Of a stretch of 61,991 nucleotides of DNA, positions 13,190 through 20,917 are shown piece by piece (positions within the stretch are counted from its first letter, which is position 1; every line of letters starts with the position of its first letter). This DNA comes from Microbacterium aurantiacum (GTDB lineage: Bacteria > Actinomycetota > Actinomycetes > Actinomycetales > Microbacteriaceae): assembly GCF_002872075.1 (NCBI RefSeq), contig NZ_PGGU01000011.1, positions 1 to 61,991 of the forward strand. The letters run 5' to 3'. The notes under the pieces are model-generated. The model did not search any database. It worked only from the letters and a program-made list of their open reading frames with translations, and had not been told where the DNA came from. The position numbers and the translations under genes were made by a program.

Positions 13190-13312
13190 TCAGCCCTGGC
13201 GCCCCTTGAAACGCGGGTTGAGCTTGTTGATGACGAACACCCGGCCACGGCGGCGCACGACCTGCGCGCCCGGCTGATTCTTCAAGGACTTGAGTGACGC
13301 TCGAACCTTCAT
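13190..13312 (-). CDS. rpmJ: Ribosomal protein L36, zinc-free paralogue
   Basis: A 40-residue L36 that starts [20 protein letters not shown] and ends [12 protein letters not shown]. The classic L36 carries a Cys-Cys-Cys-His zinc ribbon; this copy has no cysteine at all, so it is the C-minus form that replaces the zinc-binding protein when zinc is scarce. Its position beside a Zur-like box and the azt zinc-uptake genes supports that role. An AAGGAG-type site sits upstream of the ATG. The in-frame extension further upstream has no coding character. Confidence 0.92.
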   Translation of the reverse strand: MKVRASLKSLKNQPGAQVVRRRGRVFVINKLNPRFKGRQG

Positions 13313-13325
13313 GATGATCTCCTTA

Positions 13326-13345
13326 TTGATAATCCTTCTCATTAA
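13326..13345. promoter_or_regulatory. Zur-like box between rpmJ and the COG0523-like gene
   Basis: The core TGATAATCCTTCTCA (13327-13341) matches the second box at 15079-15093 in 14 of 15 positions and is an AT-rich imperfect dyad in a GC-rich setting. It lies between two divergent genes tied to zinc starvation. A rightward -10-like TAGGGT follows at 13351-13356, so repressor binding would cover the promoter. Confidence 0.75.
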
Positions 13346-13395
13346 CAGACTAGGGTGAGAGGCGGAAACCACCAAAAGGAAAGAGCAGGTCGTTC

Positions 13396-14406
13396 GTGGA
13401 GCACAGGGATCCCCTCGTCGTCGTCGGAGTGTGCGCACCGGAGCGCCGCAGATACGCGGCATCGCTCGCGAGCGCGACAAACGGGTACCTCATCCTGCTC
13501 GCGGAGCGCCCGCCGTCCCAGCGGGAGGAGGGACTGCAGCTCTCGACGGCGCCGCCACTCGCCGCAGCGACGCCCCCTCGCATCGTCGCCGACGTCTCGG
13601 CCGACCTCGACCTGCCGCACCTCGGCCTCGCCGCCGACCCGCGATCCACCGTCATCTGCGTCGTCGACGCTGTGCACATGCTCGATGACCTTCACGACGG
13701 CAGGCCGCTCATCGACGTGGTGGCCGAGGGCGACGATCGAGGCGACTTCGGTGCACGCGCCCGGCGCGCGGTCTCCCTTCTGGAGGGCGCGACGCTGATC
13801 ATCCTCGTGAACTGGGAAACGGTCGCCACCGCAGACCTCGCCCTGCTCATGACGATCGCCTCCCATCTCAATCCGACCGCTCGGGTCCGCCTCTCCCGAG
13901 AGGCAGCGGAAGACATCCGCTCCCTCTCCTCGGCGCAACAGGAGCCGGCACCGCTGCTCGAGCGCGCCGGGTGGGTCCATGCCCTCAACGACGAGCACGA
14001 CCCCTACATGACGGATCCGCGGGTGACGACCCTGCGATACGAGCAGCAGCGCCCGTTCCACCCCGCCCGACTGTCCGCCGCGCTGAACGACATCGACGCC
14101 GGCGCATACGGCACCGTCCTCCGCTCAGCGGGGTTCTGCCGCCTCGCCACGCGCCCCGGCATCCTGGCGCGCTGGGACCACGTCGGCTCGGCTATCTGGA
14201 TCGACCCGCTCTCCTCCGACATCGAGACGGCGACGACGGCGCAGGACATCTCGCTCACCGGCCTGAACCTCGATCCGGGAGGACTCCGTCGCGCCCTCGA
14301 CGTCGCCGCCCTCACCGACGACGAGCTGACGGCCGGTCCGGCGGCATGGAGACGATTCGCCGATCCGCTGCCCGCGTGGCCGCTGATCGTGGAGGAGTCG
14401 CCGTGA
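13396..14406 (+). CDS. COG0523/CobW-like protein with degenerate GTPase domain
   Basis: A 336-residue protein resembling zinc-regulated COG0523 metallochaperones. Family-like blocks are [22 protein letters not shown] and a C-terminal domain with [12 protein letters not shown] and a final WIDPL segment. The expected P-loop GxxGxGKT is missing; the N-terminus reads [17 protein letters not shown]. The metal motif CxCC is absent, and the NKxD position reads NWET. It therefore probably cannot hydrolyse GTP and may be a decayed or repurposed subunit. The GTG start follows AAGGAAAG. A Zur-like box upstream, shared with rpmJ, predicts induction in low zinc. Confidence 0.65.
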   Translation: MEHRDPLVVVGVCAPERRRYAASLASATNGYLILLAERPPSQREEGLQLSTAPPLAAATPPRIVADVSADLDLPHLGLAADPRSTVICVVDAVHMLDDLHDGRPLIDVVAEGDDRGDFGARARRAVSLLEGATLIILVNWETVATADLALLMTIASHLNPTARVRLSREAAEDIRSLSSAQQEPAPLLERAGWVHALNDEHDPYMTDPRVTTLRYEQQRPFHPARLSAALNDIDAGAYGTVLRSAGFCRLATRPGILARWDHVGSAIWIDPLSSDIETATTAQDISLTGLNLDPGGLRRALDVAALTDDELTAGPAAWRRFADPLPAWPLIVEESP

Positions 14407-14415
14407 GTGGCGTGG

Positions 14416-15060
14416 TCAGGCGACCCGGCCGTCCGAGAGCCGGATCGTGTACTCCGCATCCGCGATGACGGCGGGGTCGTGGGACACGCAGACGACAGCC
14501 GCGCCGCGCTCGACTTCCTCCCGCAGCACAGCACGGATGCGGAGGCTGCTCGCGGCATCCAGCCCCGTCGTCGGCTCATCGAGAAGCAGGAGATCCGCTT
14601 TCCGCGCCAGCCCCTGCGCCAGCAGCGTGCGCTGCTGCTGCCCTCCGGAGAGGGACGCGAACGGATGCCGGGCGAGTACGTCGATGTCGAGTCGCTCGAG
14701 GGAGTCCTTCACAAGCCCCCGCGCCGTGGAGTCCATCCGCCGCCAGGGTCCAAGACGGCCCCACGCCCCCACACTGACGACGTCGTTCACGGACACCGGC
14801 AGGCGCATCGGGATCGCGGCCCGCTGCGGCACGAAGGCGATCGCGCCGGAGACGATTCGCGTCCCCGACGCCGGCGCCCTCGTACCCGCGAGGACCTCGA
14901 GCAGCGTGGACTTCCCCGCGCCGTTCGGCCCGGTGATGACGGTGAGCGCACCGGCGCGAACGTCGGCGTCGACGGCCGACAGCGCTGCGCGCCCTTCGAA
15001 CGACACATTGATGCTCGTCAGTCGTGCAGCGGTCGTGTCCGCCTGGGTCGGGAAACTCAT
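14416..15060 (-). CDS. aztA: Zinc ABC transporter ATPase AztA
   Basis: A 214-residue ABC ATPase. Walker A GPNGAGKST is at residues 44-52, followed by the signature LSGGQQQ, Walker B LLLLDEP and the switch histidine in CVSHD. It should power zinc import with the divergent permease. The short length and the facing aztB/aztC genes fit AztA rather than a drug exporter. The ATG lies 17 bp from a Zur-like box; a possible -10, TAAGCT, is six bases before the ATG, so the transcript may be leaderless. Confidence 0.87.
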   Translation of the reverse strand: MSFPTQADTTAARLTSINVSFEGRAALSAVDADVRAGALTVITGPNGAGKSTLLEVLAGTRAPASGTRIVSGAIAFVPQRAAIPMRLPVSVNDVVSVGAWGRLGPWRRMDSTARGLVKDSLERLDIDVLARHPFASLSGGQQQRTLLAQGLARKADLLLLDEPTTGLDAASSLRIRAVLREEVERGAAVVCVSHDPAVIADAEYTIRLSDGRVA

Positions 15061-15076
15061 GGAACCAGCTTACGAG

Positions 15077-15097
15077 TTTGATAATCATTCTCATAAA
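15077..15097. promoter_or_regulatory. Zur-like box and promoter between aztA and aztB
   Basis: The 15-mer TGATAATCATTCTCA (15079-15093) is a dyad with six of seven matching pairs. It overlaps a rightward -35, TTGATA (15078-15083), which is 18 bp from a -10, TAGGCT (15102-15107). The start of transcription would then fall at or near the aztB GTG at 15116. Binding of Zur with zinc should block both directions. Confidence 0.8.
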
Positions 15098-15115
15098 CCT
15101 CTAGGCTCACTGATC

Positions 15116-15985
15116 GTGACTGCCCTTCCTGCCGCCGCGCTCGCCCCGTTCGCCCTCGACTTCGTTCAGCGCGGACTCCTCGGCGGTGCCCTGGTAGCGA
15201 TCCTCTGCGGCGTGGTCGGCACGTGGGTCGTCATCCGCGGGATGGCATTTCTCGGTGAGGCGCTGGCGCACGGCATGCTTCCGGGGGTCGCATTGGCGAC
15301 CGTGCTGTCGCTGCCGGTGCTTGCCGGCGGGGCGCTGAGCGCCATCGCGATGAGCCTCGGCATCGGCGCGCTGCAGCGTCGGGCGAGATTGTCGTACGAC
15401 ACCAGCATCGGTCTGCTGTTCGTCTCGATGCTCGCGCTGGGGGTCATCATCATCTCGCACTCCGGCAGCTTCGCGACGGATGCGACGGCGATCCTGTTCG
15501 GTGACATCCTCGCCATCGATGACGGCGATCTCATCCTGCTGGCCGCCGCCGCGGTCGTCGGGCTGACCGTCGCCCTGCTCTGTCACCGCTCCTTCGTCGC
15601 TCTCGCGCTCGACGAACGCATCGCGTCGGTGCTCGGGCTGCGGCCGCAGGTCGCGCAGGCCGCCCTTGTCGGACTGGTCACCCTCGCCGTCGTCGCGTCG
15701 TACCAGGCCGTGGGATCGATGCTCGTCGTCGGGCTCCTGCTCGCCCCGGCGGTCGCCGCCGGCCACTGGACCTCCAGGATTCCCACCCGCATGATGCTCG
15801 CGTCGCTCTTCGGCGTGACCGCCGTCTTCGTGGGACTCCTGGCGTCGTGGTACGCGGCCACAGCCGCCGGAGCATCCGTCGCCGCCGCCGCCATCCTGCT
15901 CACCTGCGTGTCGTGGGCGGCGCGCGCGGCTCTCGATTCCACCCGGTCACGGACGCCGAGCGTCGAAGACCAGCCGTCGCGATGA
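15116..15985 (+). CDS. aztB: Zinc ABC transporter permease AztB
   Basis: A 289-residue ABC-3 family permease with about eight membrane segments. WVVIRGMAFLGEALAHGMLPGVA near the start and RIASVLGLRPQ in the cytosolic coupling region are the family blocks; GSMLVVGLLLAPA lies in a late helix. It should carry zinc delivered by AztC through the membrane. The GTG start was chosen from the end of the upstream promoter; the same frame extends far upstream but only as the reverse of aztA. A strong hairpin separates it from aztD. Confidence 0.9.
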   Translation: MTALPAAALAPFALDFVQRGLLGGALVAILCGVVGTWVVIRGMAFLGEALAHGMLPGVALATVLSLPVLAGGALSAIAMSLGIGALQRRARLSYDTSIGLLFVSMLALGVIIISHSGSFATDATAILFGDILAIDDGDLILLAAAAVVGLTVALLCHRSFVALALDERIASVLGLRPQVAQAALVGLVTLAVVASYQAVGSMLVVGLLLAPAVAAGHWTSRIPTRMMLASLFGVTAVFVGLLASWYAATAAGASVAAAAILLTCVSWAARAALDSTRSRTPSVEDQPSR

Positions 15986-15990
15986 AGCGA

Positions 15991-16022
15991 CATCCGACAC
16001 GGCTCGATGGCCGTGTCGGATG
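15991..16022 (+). terminator. Hairpin between aztB and aztD
   Basis: CATCCGACACGGC (15991-16003) and GCCGTGTCGGATG (16010-16022) are a perfect 13-bp inverted repeat around TCGATG. It sits five bases after the aztB stop and 31 bases before the aztD start. It may act as a partial terminator or RNA-processing site that lowers or separates expression of the downstream lipoprotein genes. Confidence 0.6.
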
Positions 16023-16053
16023 CACCTGCACGAACACAACCAGGAAGGATCCC

Positions 16054-17283
16054 GTGCGTTCCCGCATCGCCCTCGTCGCCCTCACCGGCGCCCTCATCCT
16101 CACCCTCGCATCCTGCTCGAGCGGACCCTCCGCTGCCCCCGTTTCGGAGGACGATGCCGCAGGCGACGGCCACGGAGCCATCACCGGCGCCGAAGAAGTC
16201 GCCGAACCGCAGCTCGGCCTGACCTGGATCGCCCCCGACGGCAATGTCACCCACCTCGACCTGCTCGACGAGAGTCTGACCGAGCTGGGCGAGGTGGCTC
16301 CGCCCACGGGCATGTCGACCGACGGCCGCTATCTCTTCGCCGACGCGGGTGCCGGGCTGGAGATCGTCGACAGCGGAGTGTGGACCTGGGATCACATCGA
16401 TCATTTCCACTACTACCGCGCCGCACCGCGCCTACTGGGTTCCGTGGCGGGCGACGGGCCCGCGCATGTCGCGACATCCAACCTGTCCACGAGCGGCGGC
16501 ACCGGCATCTCCTTCGCGGGTTCCGGCGACGCCGTGCTGCTCGACACCGAGGCGCTGTCGAAGGGCGAGATCACCGAGCAGTTCCGCATCGAGCGGGAAC
16601 CGCACGACGGCCTCGTCGTCCCCGTCGGATCCTTCGCCCTGGTCACCGAAGCGGTGGACGGAGTGGCCGCCACGGTGGTCGGCTACTCCACCGACGGCAC
16701 CGAGACGGGCCTCGAGGAACCCTGCGCCGATCCCGCCGGCACCGTCACGACGCGCGTCGGCGCCGTCATCGGATGCCGTGACGGGGCCCTGCTCGCGCAC
16801 GTCGCCGACGACGAACTGCAGGTGGAGCGCATCCCGTATCCGGAGGGCGCGACAGCACCGGCGGCGAGATCGTTCGACAACCGGGAGGGCCGCCCCACGG
16901 TCGCCGGCCTCGCCGGGTCAGAGGGCATCTGGCTGCTGGACACCCGCAACAGATCGTGGAAACTCCTCCCCTCGCCCGTCCCGCTCGTGCACGTCACCGC
17001 GGTGGACGACGATGACGACCACCTGCTCGCGTTGACGCAGGACGGACGGGTCCTCGTGCTGAACGGAGAGGACGGGTCGCTCCTCGCCCAGACCGAACCG
17101 CTCGTGGCCGATTCCATGATGGCCGGCGCGTTTCCGACGCTGATCGCCGATCAGCACAGGGCGTATCTGAGTGCGCCGGCCGAGCACCGGCTGTACGAGA
17201 TCGACTACGCGGACGGCGCACGCATCGCACGCACCTTCGACACCGCGACCGAGCCGGCGTTCGTCGCCGAGACGGGACGATGA
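16054..17283 (+). CDS. aztD: AztD-like zinc metallochaperone, lipoprotein (copy 1)
   Basis: A 409-residue secreted protein with a lipoprotein signal (VRSRIALVAL to LTLASC, lipid Cys21). The rest has beta-propeller-like repeats, for example DGRYLFADAGAGLEIVDSG, like the AztD family, which passes zinc to AztC outside the membrane. A histidine patch, HIDHFHYY at 114-121, is a likely metal site. A GTG after GGAAGGAT was taken as the start because it opens the signal peptide; earlier in-frame codons lie in the hairpin region. aztC follows after one base. Confidence 0.82.
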   Translation: MRSRIALVALTGALILTLASCSSGPSAAPVSEDDAAGDGHGAITGAEEVAEPQLGLTWIAPDGNVTHLDLLDESLTELGEVAPPTGMSTDGRYLFADAGAGLEIVDSGVWTWDHIDHFHYYRAAPRLLGSVAGDGPAHVATSNLSTSGGTGISFAGSGDAVLLDTEALSKGEITEQFRIEREPHDGLVVPVGSFALVTEAVDGVAATVVGYSTDGTETGLEEPCADPAGTVTTRVGAVIGCRDGALLAHVADDELQVERIPYPEGATAPAARSFDNREGRPTVAGLAGSEGIWLLDTRNRSWKLLPSPVPLVHVTAVDDDDDHLLALTQDGRVLVLNGEDGSLLAQTEPLVADSMMAGAFPTLIADQHRAYLSAPAEHRLYEIDYADGARIARTFDTATEPAFVAETGR

Positions 17284-17284
17284 C

Positions 17285-18202
17285 ATGCGTTCGACACGAA
17301 TCCTGGCGGCACTCGCCCTTGCCGGGCTCACCGCGGCCGGCCTCGCGTCCTGCGCAGCGTCTGCGGATACACGCCCCCTCATCGTGGTGTCCACCAACAT
17401 CCTCGGCGACGTGGTCGAGGAGCTGGTCGGAGATCAGGCGCAGGTCATGACGCTCATGAAGCCGAACGCCGACCCCCATTCCTTCGAGATCTCCGCGCAG
17501 GAGGCGGCGACTCTTCGCGAAGCGGATCTTGTCGTCTCGAACGGCCTCGGCCTGGAAGAGGGGCTGCAGCAGCACCTCGACGCTGCCGGCGCCGAGGGCG
17601 TTCCCACATTCGTCGCCGGTGACGCGATCGAGGTCCTGGACTACAGCGAGGGCGACGCCGAAGGCATGCCGGACTCGCACTTCTGGACCGACCCCGAGCG
17701 GATGATCGACGTGGTCGATGCGATCGAGCCGGTGCTCGCCGGCATCGACGGTATCGACCCGGAGTCGCTGAAGGAGAGCGTCGGCGAGTATCGCGATGAG
17801 TTGCGCGCCCTCGACTCGGAGATGTCGGCCGCGTTCAAGACGATTCCGCAGGATCGACGAGCACTGGTGACCAACCACCACGTGTTCGGCTACCTCGCCG
17901 AGCGCTTCGACTTCGACATCGTCGGCGCCGTGATCCCCGGTGGGACGACTCTGGCCGCGCCCTCCGCATCCGACCTCGCAGATCTCGTCACCGCCATCGA
18001 GGAGACCGGCGTCCCCGCCATCTTCGCCGAGTCGTCGTCTCCGGACCGCCTGGTCCAGGCCCTCGCGAGCGAGGCGAATGTCGAGGTCGAGGTCATCGAG
18101 CTCTTCACGGAATCGCTCACCGGACCCGACGAGGGCGCTCCCGACTACCTGACCATGATGCGCGTCAACACCGACCGCATCACCACCGGTCTCACGCGGT
18201 GA
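17285..18202 (+). CDS. aztC: Zinc-binding lipoprotein AztC
   Basis: A 305-residue cluster A-I solute-binding protein of the ZnuA/TroA type. The lipobox ends at Cys23 (GLASC). Metal-ligand candidates are His65 in DPHSFE, His132 in DSHFW, His198 or His199 in TNHHVFGYL and a late acidic residue in FAESSS. There is no long His-rich loop as in many ZnuA proteins, which fits the AztC group that receives zinc from AztD. The ATG is one base after the aztD stop. Confidence 0.9.
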   Translation: MRSTRILAALALAGLTAAGLASCAASADTRPLIVVSTNILGDVVEELVGDQAQVMTLMKPNADPHSFEISAQEAATLREADLVVSNGLGLEEGLQQHLDAAGAEGVPTFVAGDAIEVLDYSEGDAEGMPDSHFWTDPERMIDVVDAIEPVLAGIDGIDPESLKESVGEYRDELRALDSEMSAAFKTIPQDRRALVTNHHVFGYLAERFDFDIVGAVIPGGTTLAAPSASDLADLVTAIEETGVPAIFAESSSPDRLVQALASEANVEVEVIELFTESLTGPDEGAPDYLTMMRVNTDRITTGLTR

Positions 18203-18234
18203 GACCACCACCCCCATCAGAAAGAGGCATGCAT

Positions 18235-19434
18235 ATGCGAACCTCCCCCCTTCGCCGCGCGTTGATCAGCGCCGCGGCCATCGGCGCCGTCATCACGCTC
18301 GCGTCGTGCTCGTCCGGCGGCGACTCGACCGCTCCCGCTTCCACCGCCGACACCGAGGCGGGCTCGAGGGTCGCGATCTCGTATGACGGCGGCATTCTCG
18401 TGCTCGACGGCGAGAGCCTCGACACCGTCGCCGACTTCGAATCCGAGCCGTTCACACGACTGAGCCCGGCCGGCGACGACCGCCACGTGATGGTCACGAT
18501 GAGCGAGGGCTTCCAGGTGCTCGACACGGGCGCGGGCTCCTCCGATGAGGCAGAGCTCACCGACCTGGTGTTCCCCGCCGACGCACCGGGCCACGTCGTC
18601 CGCCACGCCGGCAAGACGATCCTCTACGCCGACGGCACCAGCGACACGACGATCTTCGACTCTGCCGACCTCGGAAGCGCCGATGAGCTGCCCGAGGTCG
18701 AGACGGTCCCCGGCGTCGAGGCCCATCACGGCGTCTCGGTCGTACTGGAGGACGGCACCTTCCTCACCACGGTGGGGAATGCCGACGGCCGCAACGGCAT
18801 CGTCGCAAAGGACGCCTCCGGCGCGGAGATCGCTTCGTCCGACCAGTGCCCCGGCGTTCACGGCGAGGGCACCGCGAAGGACGAGGTCGTCGTCTTCGGG
18901 TGCGAGAACGGCGCGCTCGTCTACGCGAACGGCGAGATCGTCAAGCTCAGCTCACCCGACCAGCCGTACGGCCGGATGGGCAACGCATACGTCAGCGAGA
19001 CGAGCCCCATCATCGTCGGCGACTACAAGAACGACGTCGACGCGGAGGGCTACCTCCTCGGCGCCGTCACGCTCATCGACACGATCGCCAAGACCCTCGA
19101 GGTCGTGGATCTTCCGGACGGCGTCGAGTACACCTTCCGCGACGTGGTGCGCGGCCCGGAGGATCTCGCCTACATCCTCAGCACCGACGGCTCGATCCAC
19201 GTTCTCGACCCGGAGACCGGTGAGATCACCGACAGCTACCCGGTCATCGAGGCGTGGGAGGGTCCGGCCGAATGGCAGGACGCTCACCCGGCCATCGTCG
19301 TCCTGGGGAACGTGGCCTACGTCACCGAACCGGCAGCGAACAGCGTGCACGCCGTCGACCTGACCTCGGGCAGGGTGCTCGCCAGCACCGAGCTCGATGT
19401 CGCGCCGGTCGAGATCGCTCCCGCCGCGGGCTGA
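18235..19434 (+). CDS. aztD: AztD-like zinc metallochaperone, lipoprotein (copy 2)
   Basis: A 399-residue lipoprotein (lipid Cys25 in LASC) with propeller-like repeats and the histidine pairs VEAHHGVS and GVHGEG. It is more acidic than copy 1 and lacks the HxxHxHYY patch, so the two may differ in affinity or partner. The second ATG (18235) is preferred: the AAAGAGG site at 18221-18227 is seven bases upstream, while the first ATG at 18229 is only one base away. It ends the zinc operon before a strong terminator. Confidence 0.8.
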   Translation: MRTSPLRRALISAAAIGAVITLASCSSGGDSTAPASTADTEAGSRVAISYDGGILVLDGESLDTVADFESEPFTRLSPAGDDRHVMVTMSEGFQVLDTGAGSSDEAELTDLVFPADAPGHVVRHAGKTILYADGTSDTTIFDSADLGSADELPEVETVPGVEAHHGVSVVLEDGTFLTTVGNADGRNGIVAKDASGAEIASSDQCPGVHGEGTAKDEVVVFGCENGALVYANGEIVKLSSPDQPYGRMGNAYVSETSPIIVGDYKNDVDAEGYLLGAVTLIDTIAKTLEVVDLPDGVEYTFRDVVRGPEDLAYILSTDGSIHVLDPETGEITDSYPVIEAWEGPAEWQDAHPAIVVLGNVAYVTEPAANSVHAVDLTSGRVLASTELDVAPVEIAPAAG

Positions 19435-19453
19435 CCCGCGAACAGGAACGACC

Positions 19454-19486
19454 CAGAGGGGCGGAGCGAACAGCTCCGCCCCTCTG
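19454..19486. terminator. Terminator of the zinc operon
   Basis: CAGAGGGGCGGAGC and GCTCCGCCCCTCTG form a perfect 14-bp stem with loop GAACA. It lies between convergent aztD copy 2 and the PepSY gene and probably stops transcription from both sides. Confidence 0.88.
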
Positions 19487-19491
19487 TGCGT

Positions 19492-20916
19492 TCAGGCGCC
19501 GGCCCTCCGGGATGCGAGCAGGCCGATCGCGGTGTCGAGGATGACGAACCCGAGGAGGGTCCATCCGACGAGGGGCAACCAGAGACCGATGAGGGCGGCA
19601 ACGACCGCGACAGCGCCGACGCCCCACCAGGGAGCGTCGTGCAGCATGCGCCGAGGAGGACTGCCGACGAGGCGGCCCTCGCTGTGCACCGGGCGCCGCT
19701 TCCACCACATCCGGTAGCCGAGCACGACCATCGCGGCGAGACCGGTGGCCAGCAGGAACAGGACGATCTGGTTGGCCGGCCCGAACATGACGCCCATGTG
19801 GATGCCGACGCCCCAGCTGGCCAGCTTCGCGGCGAGCGAGAAGTCCGCGAAATCGGCGCGATCGACGACCTGCATGGTCGTGCCATCGATGGCGAGGGAA
19901 TCGCCTTCGGTCGGAAAGCTCCTCTTGATCTCCCGGGTCGTCCAGGCCGTGCCCGGTTCCGCCGGCGGTTTGATCTCGACTTCGCCGGTGTTCACGTTCT
20001 CACGCTGGGCGATCGCGAGCATGGCGTCGAAAGTGGCGGGGTTCGCCCGCCCCGTCGGTGCGCTCTCCGGTGCGTGATGGTGCGTATGCTCGTCCGCTGC
20101 CGCCGCTCCCCCGTCGAGGCTGGTGCTGACAGCCGGCGTCGCCCAGTCGAAGGCGCCCCGCAGCGCGTCGACGTTGGCTCCGGCGTATTGGGACCAGGTG
20201 ATGCCCGTCGCCGAGAGGAACAGCGCTCCGAGGAGCATCCAGATCCCGATGCTCGTGTGCCAGCCGAAGAGCGCGCGATACCCGGTGTGCCTGCGGTTCG
20301 GCCGGATGAGGTCCTTCTTGACGCGAGCTCGGCGGATGCGGATGATCCACAGCGCGAGCCCTGCCACAGCGACGATACCGAGCCACGATGCGGCGAGTTC
20401 GCTGTAGAGGCGCCCGGCGTCGCCGAGGTGGAGGCTGCGGTGCAGGTTGCTGATCCAGGTGCGCAGCGGGGTCGATCCGCTGGTGCCGTAGACGATCAGG
20501 TCTCCTCGGATCTCACCGGTGCCCGGGTCCACGAACACGGCACGGGACTCGCCGTCACCGAGTCCGTCCTCGGCGTACATGATGCGCGTCGTGTCGCCGG
20601 GCTCGGGTGCGGGGCGCACGGCGAAGAGGGCCGCGGCCTCCCCCGTGTACGCATCGGCTGCACCGATCTGCTCGGCCAGGGTGAGGGATGTCTCGCTCTT
20701 CGGCACGTGCAACTGATCGGCGTAGACGATCTGCTCGAGCTGCGGGGTGAGCGCGTAGAGGCCGCCGCTGACGGCTGCGATGAGGATGAACGGGCCGACG
20801 AGGACGCCGGCGTAGAAGTGCAGGCGCAGCAGAAGGGCGCCGAACCAGCCGCGCCCGTTCTTGCCGCCTCTGGGCGGCGGCTTCGGGCGCATGGTCTCGG
20901 AAATGGTCAGAGTCAT
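19492..20916 (-). CDS. PepSY-associated transmembrane protein
   Basis: A 474-residue PepSY_TM protein. A first helix (LHFYAGVLVGPFILIAAVSGGLYAL) is followed by extracytoplasmic PepSY-like domains, the HRSLHLGDAGR segment and further helices, with three or four more toward the C-terminus. Relatives act as membrane reductases or assist siderophore, heme or metal uptake. Two bases separate it from the DyP peroxidase gene, and CopC and PCuAC are further up the same operon, so a role in copper or iron redox handling at the membrane is the best guess. Confidence 0.8.
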   Translation of the reverse strand: MTLTISETMRPKPPPRGGKNGRGWFGALLLRLHFYAGVLVGPFILIAAVSGGLYALTPQLEQIVYADQLHVPKSETSLTLAEQIGAADAYTGEAAALFAVRPAPEPGDTTRIMYAEDGLGDGESRAVFVDPGTGEIRGDLIVYGTSGSTPLRTWISNLHRSLHLGDAGRLYSELAASWLGIVAVAGLALWIIRIRRARVKKDLIRPNRRHTGYRALFGWHTSIGIWMLLGALFLSATGITWSQYAGANVDALRGAFDWATPAVSTSLDGGAAAADEHTHHHAPESAPTGRANPATFDAMLAIAQRENVNTGEVEIKPPAEPGTAWTTREIKRSFPTEGDSLAIDGTTMQVVDRADFADFSLAAKLASWGVGIHMGVMFGPANQIVLFLLATGLAAMVVLGYRMWWKRRPVHSEGRLVGSPPRRMLHDAPWWGVGAVAVVAALIGLWLPLVGWTLLGFVILDTAIGLLASRRAGA

Positions 20917-20917
20917 G

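Noticed and set aside
13021..13248. Leftward 75-codon frame upstream of PAP2
   Set aside because: Ser/Arg-rich composition, overlaps rpmJ end and has no ribosome site; treated as non-coding.
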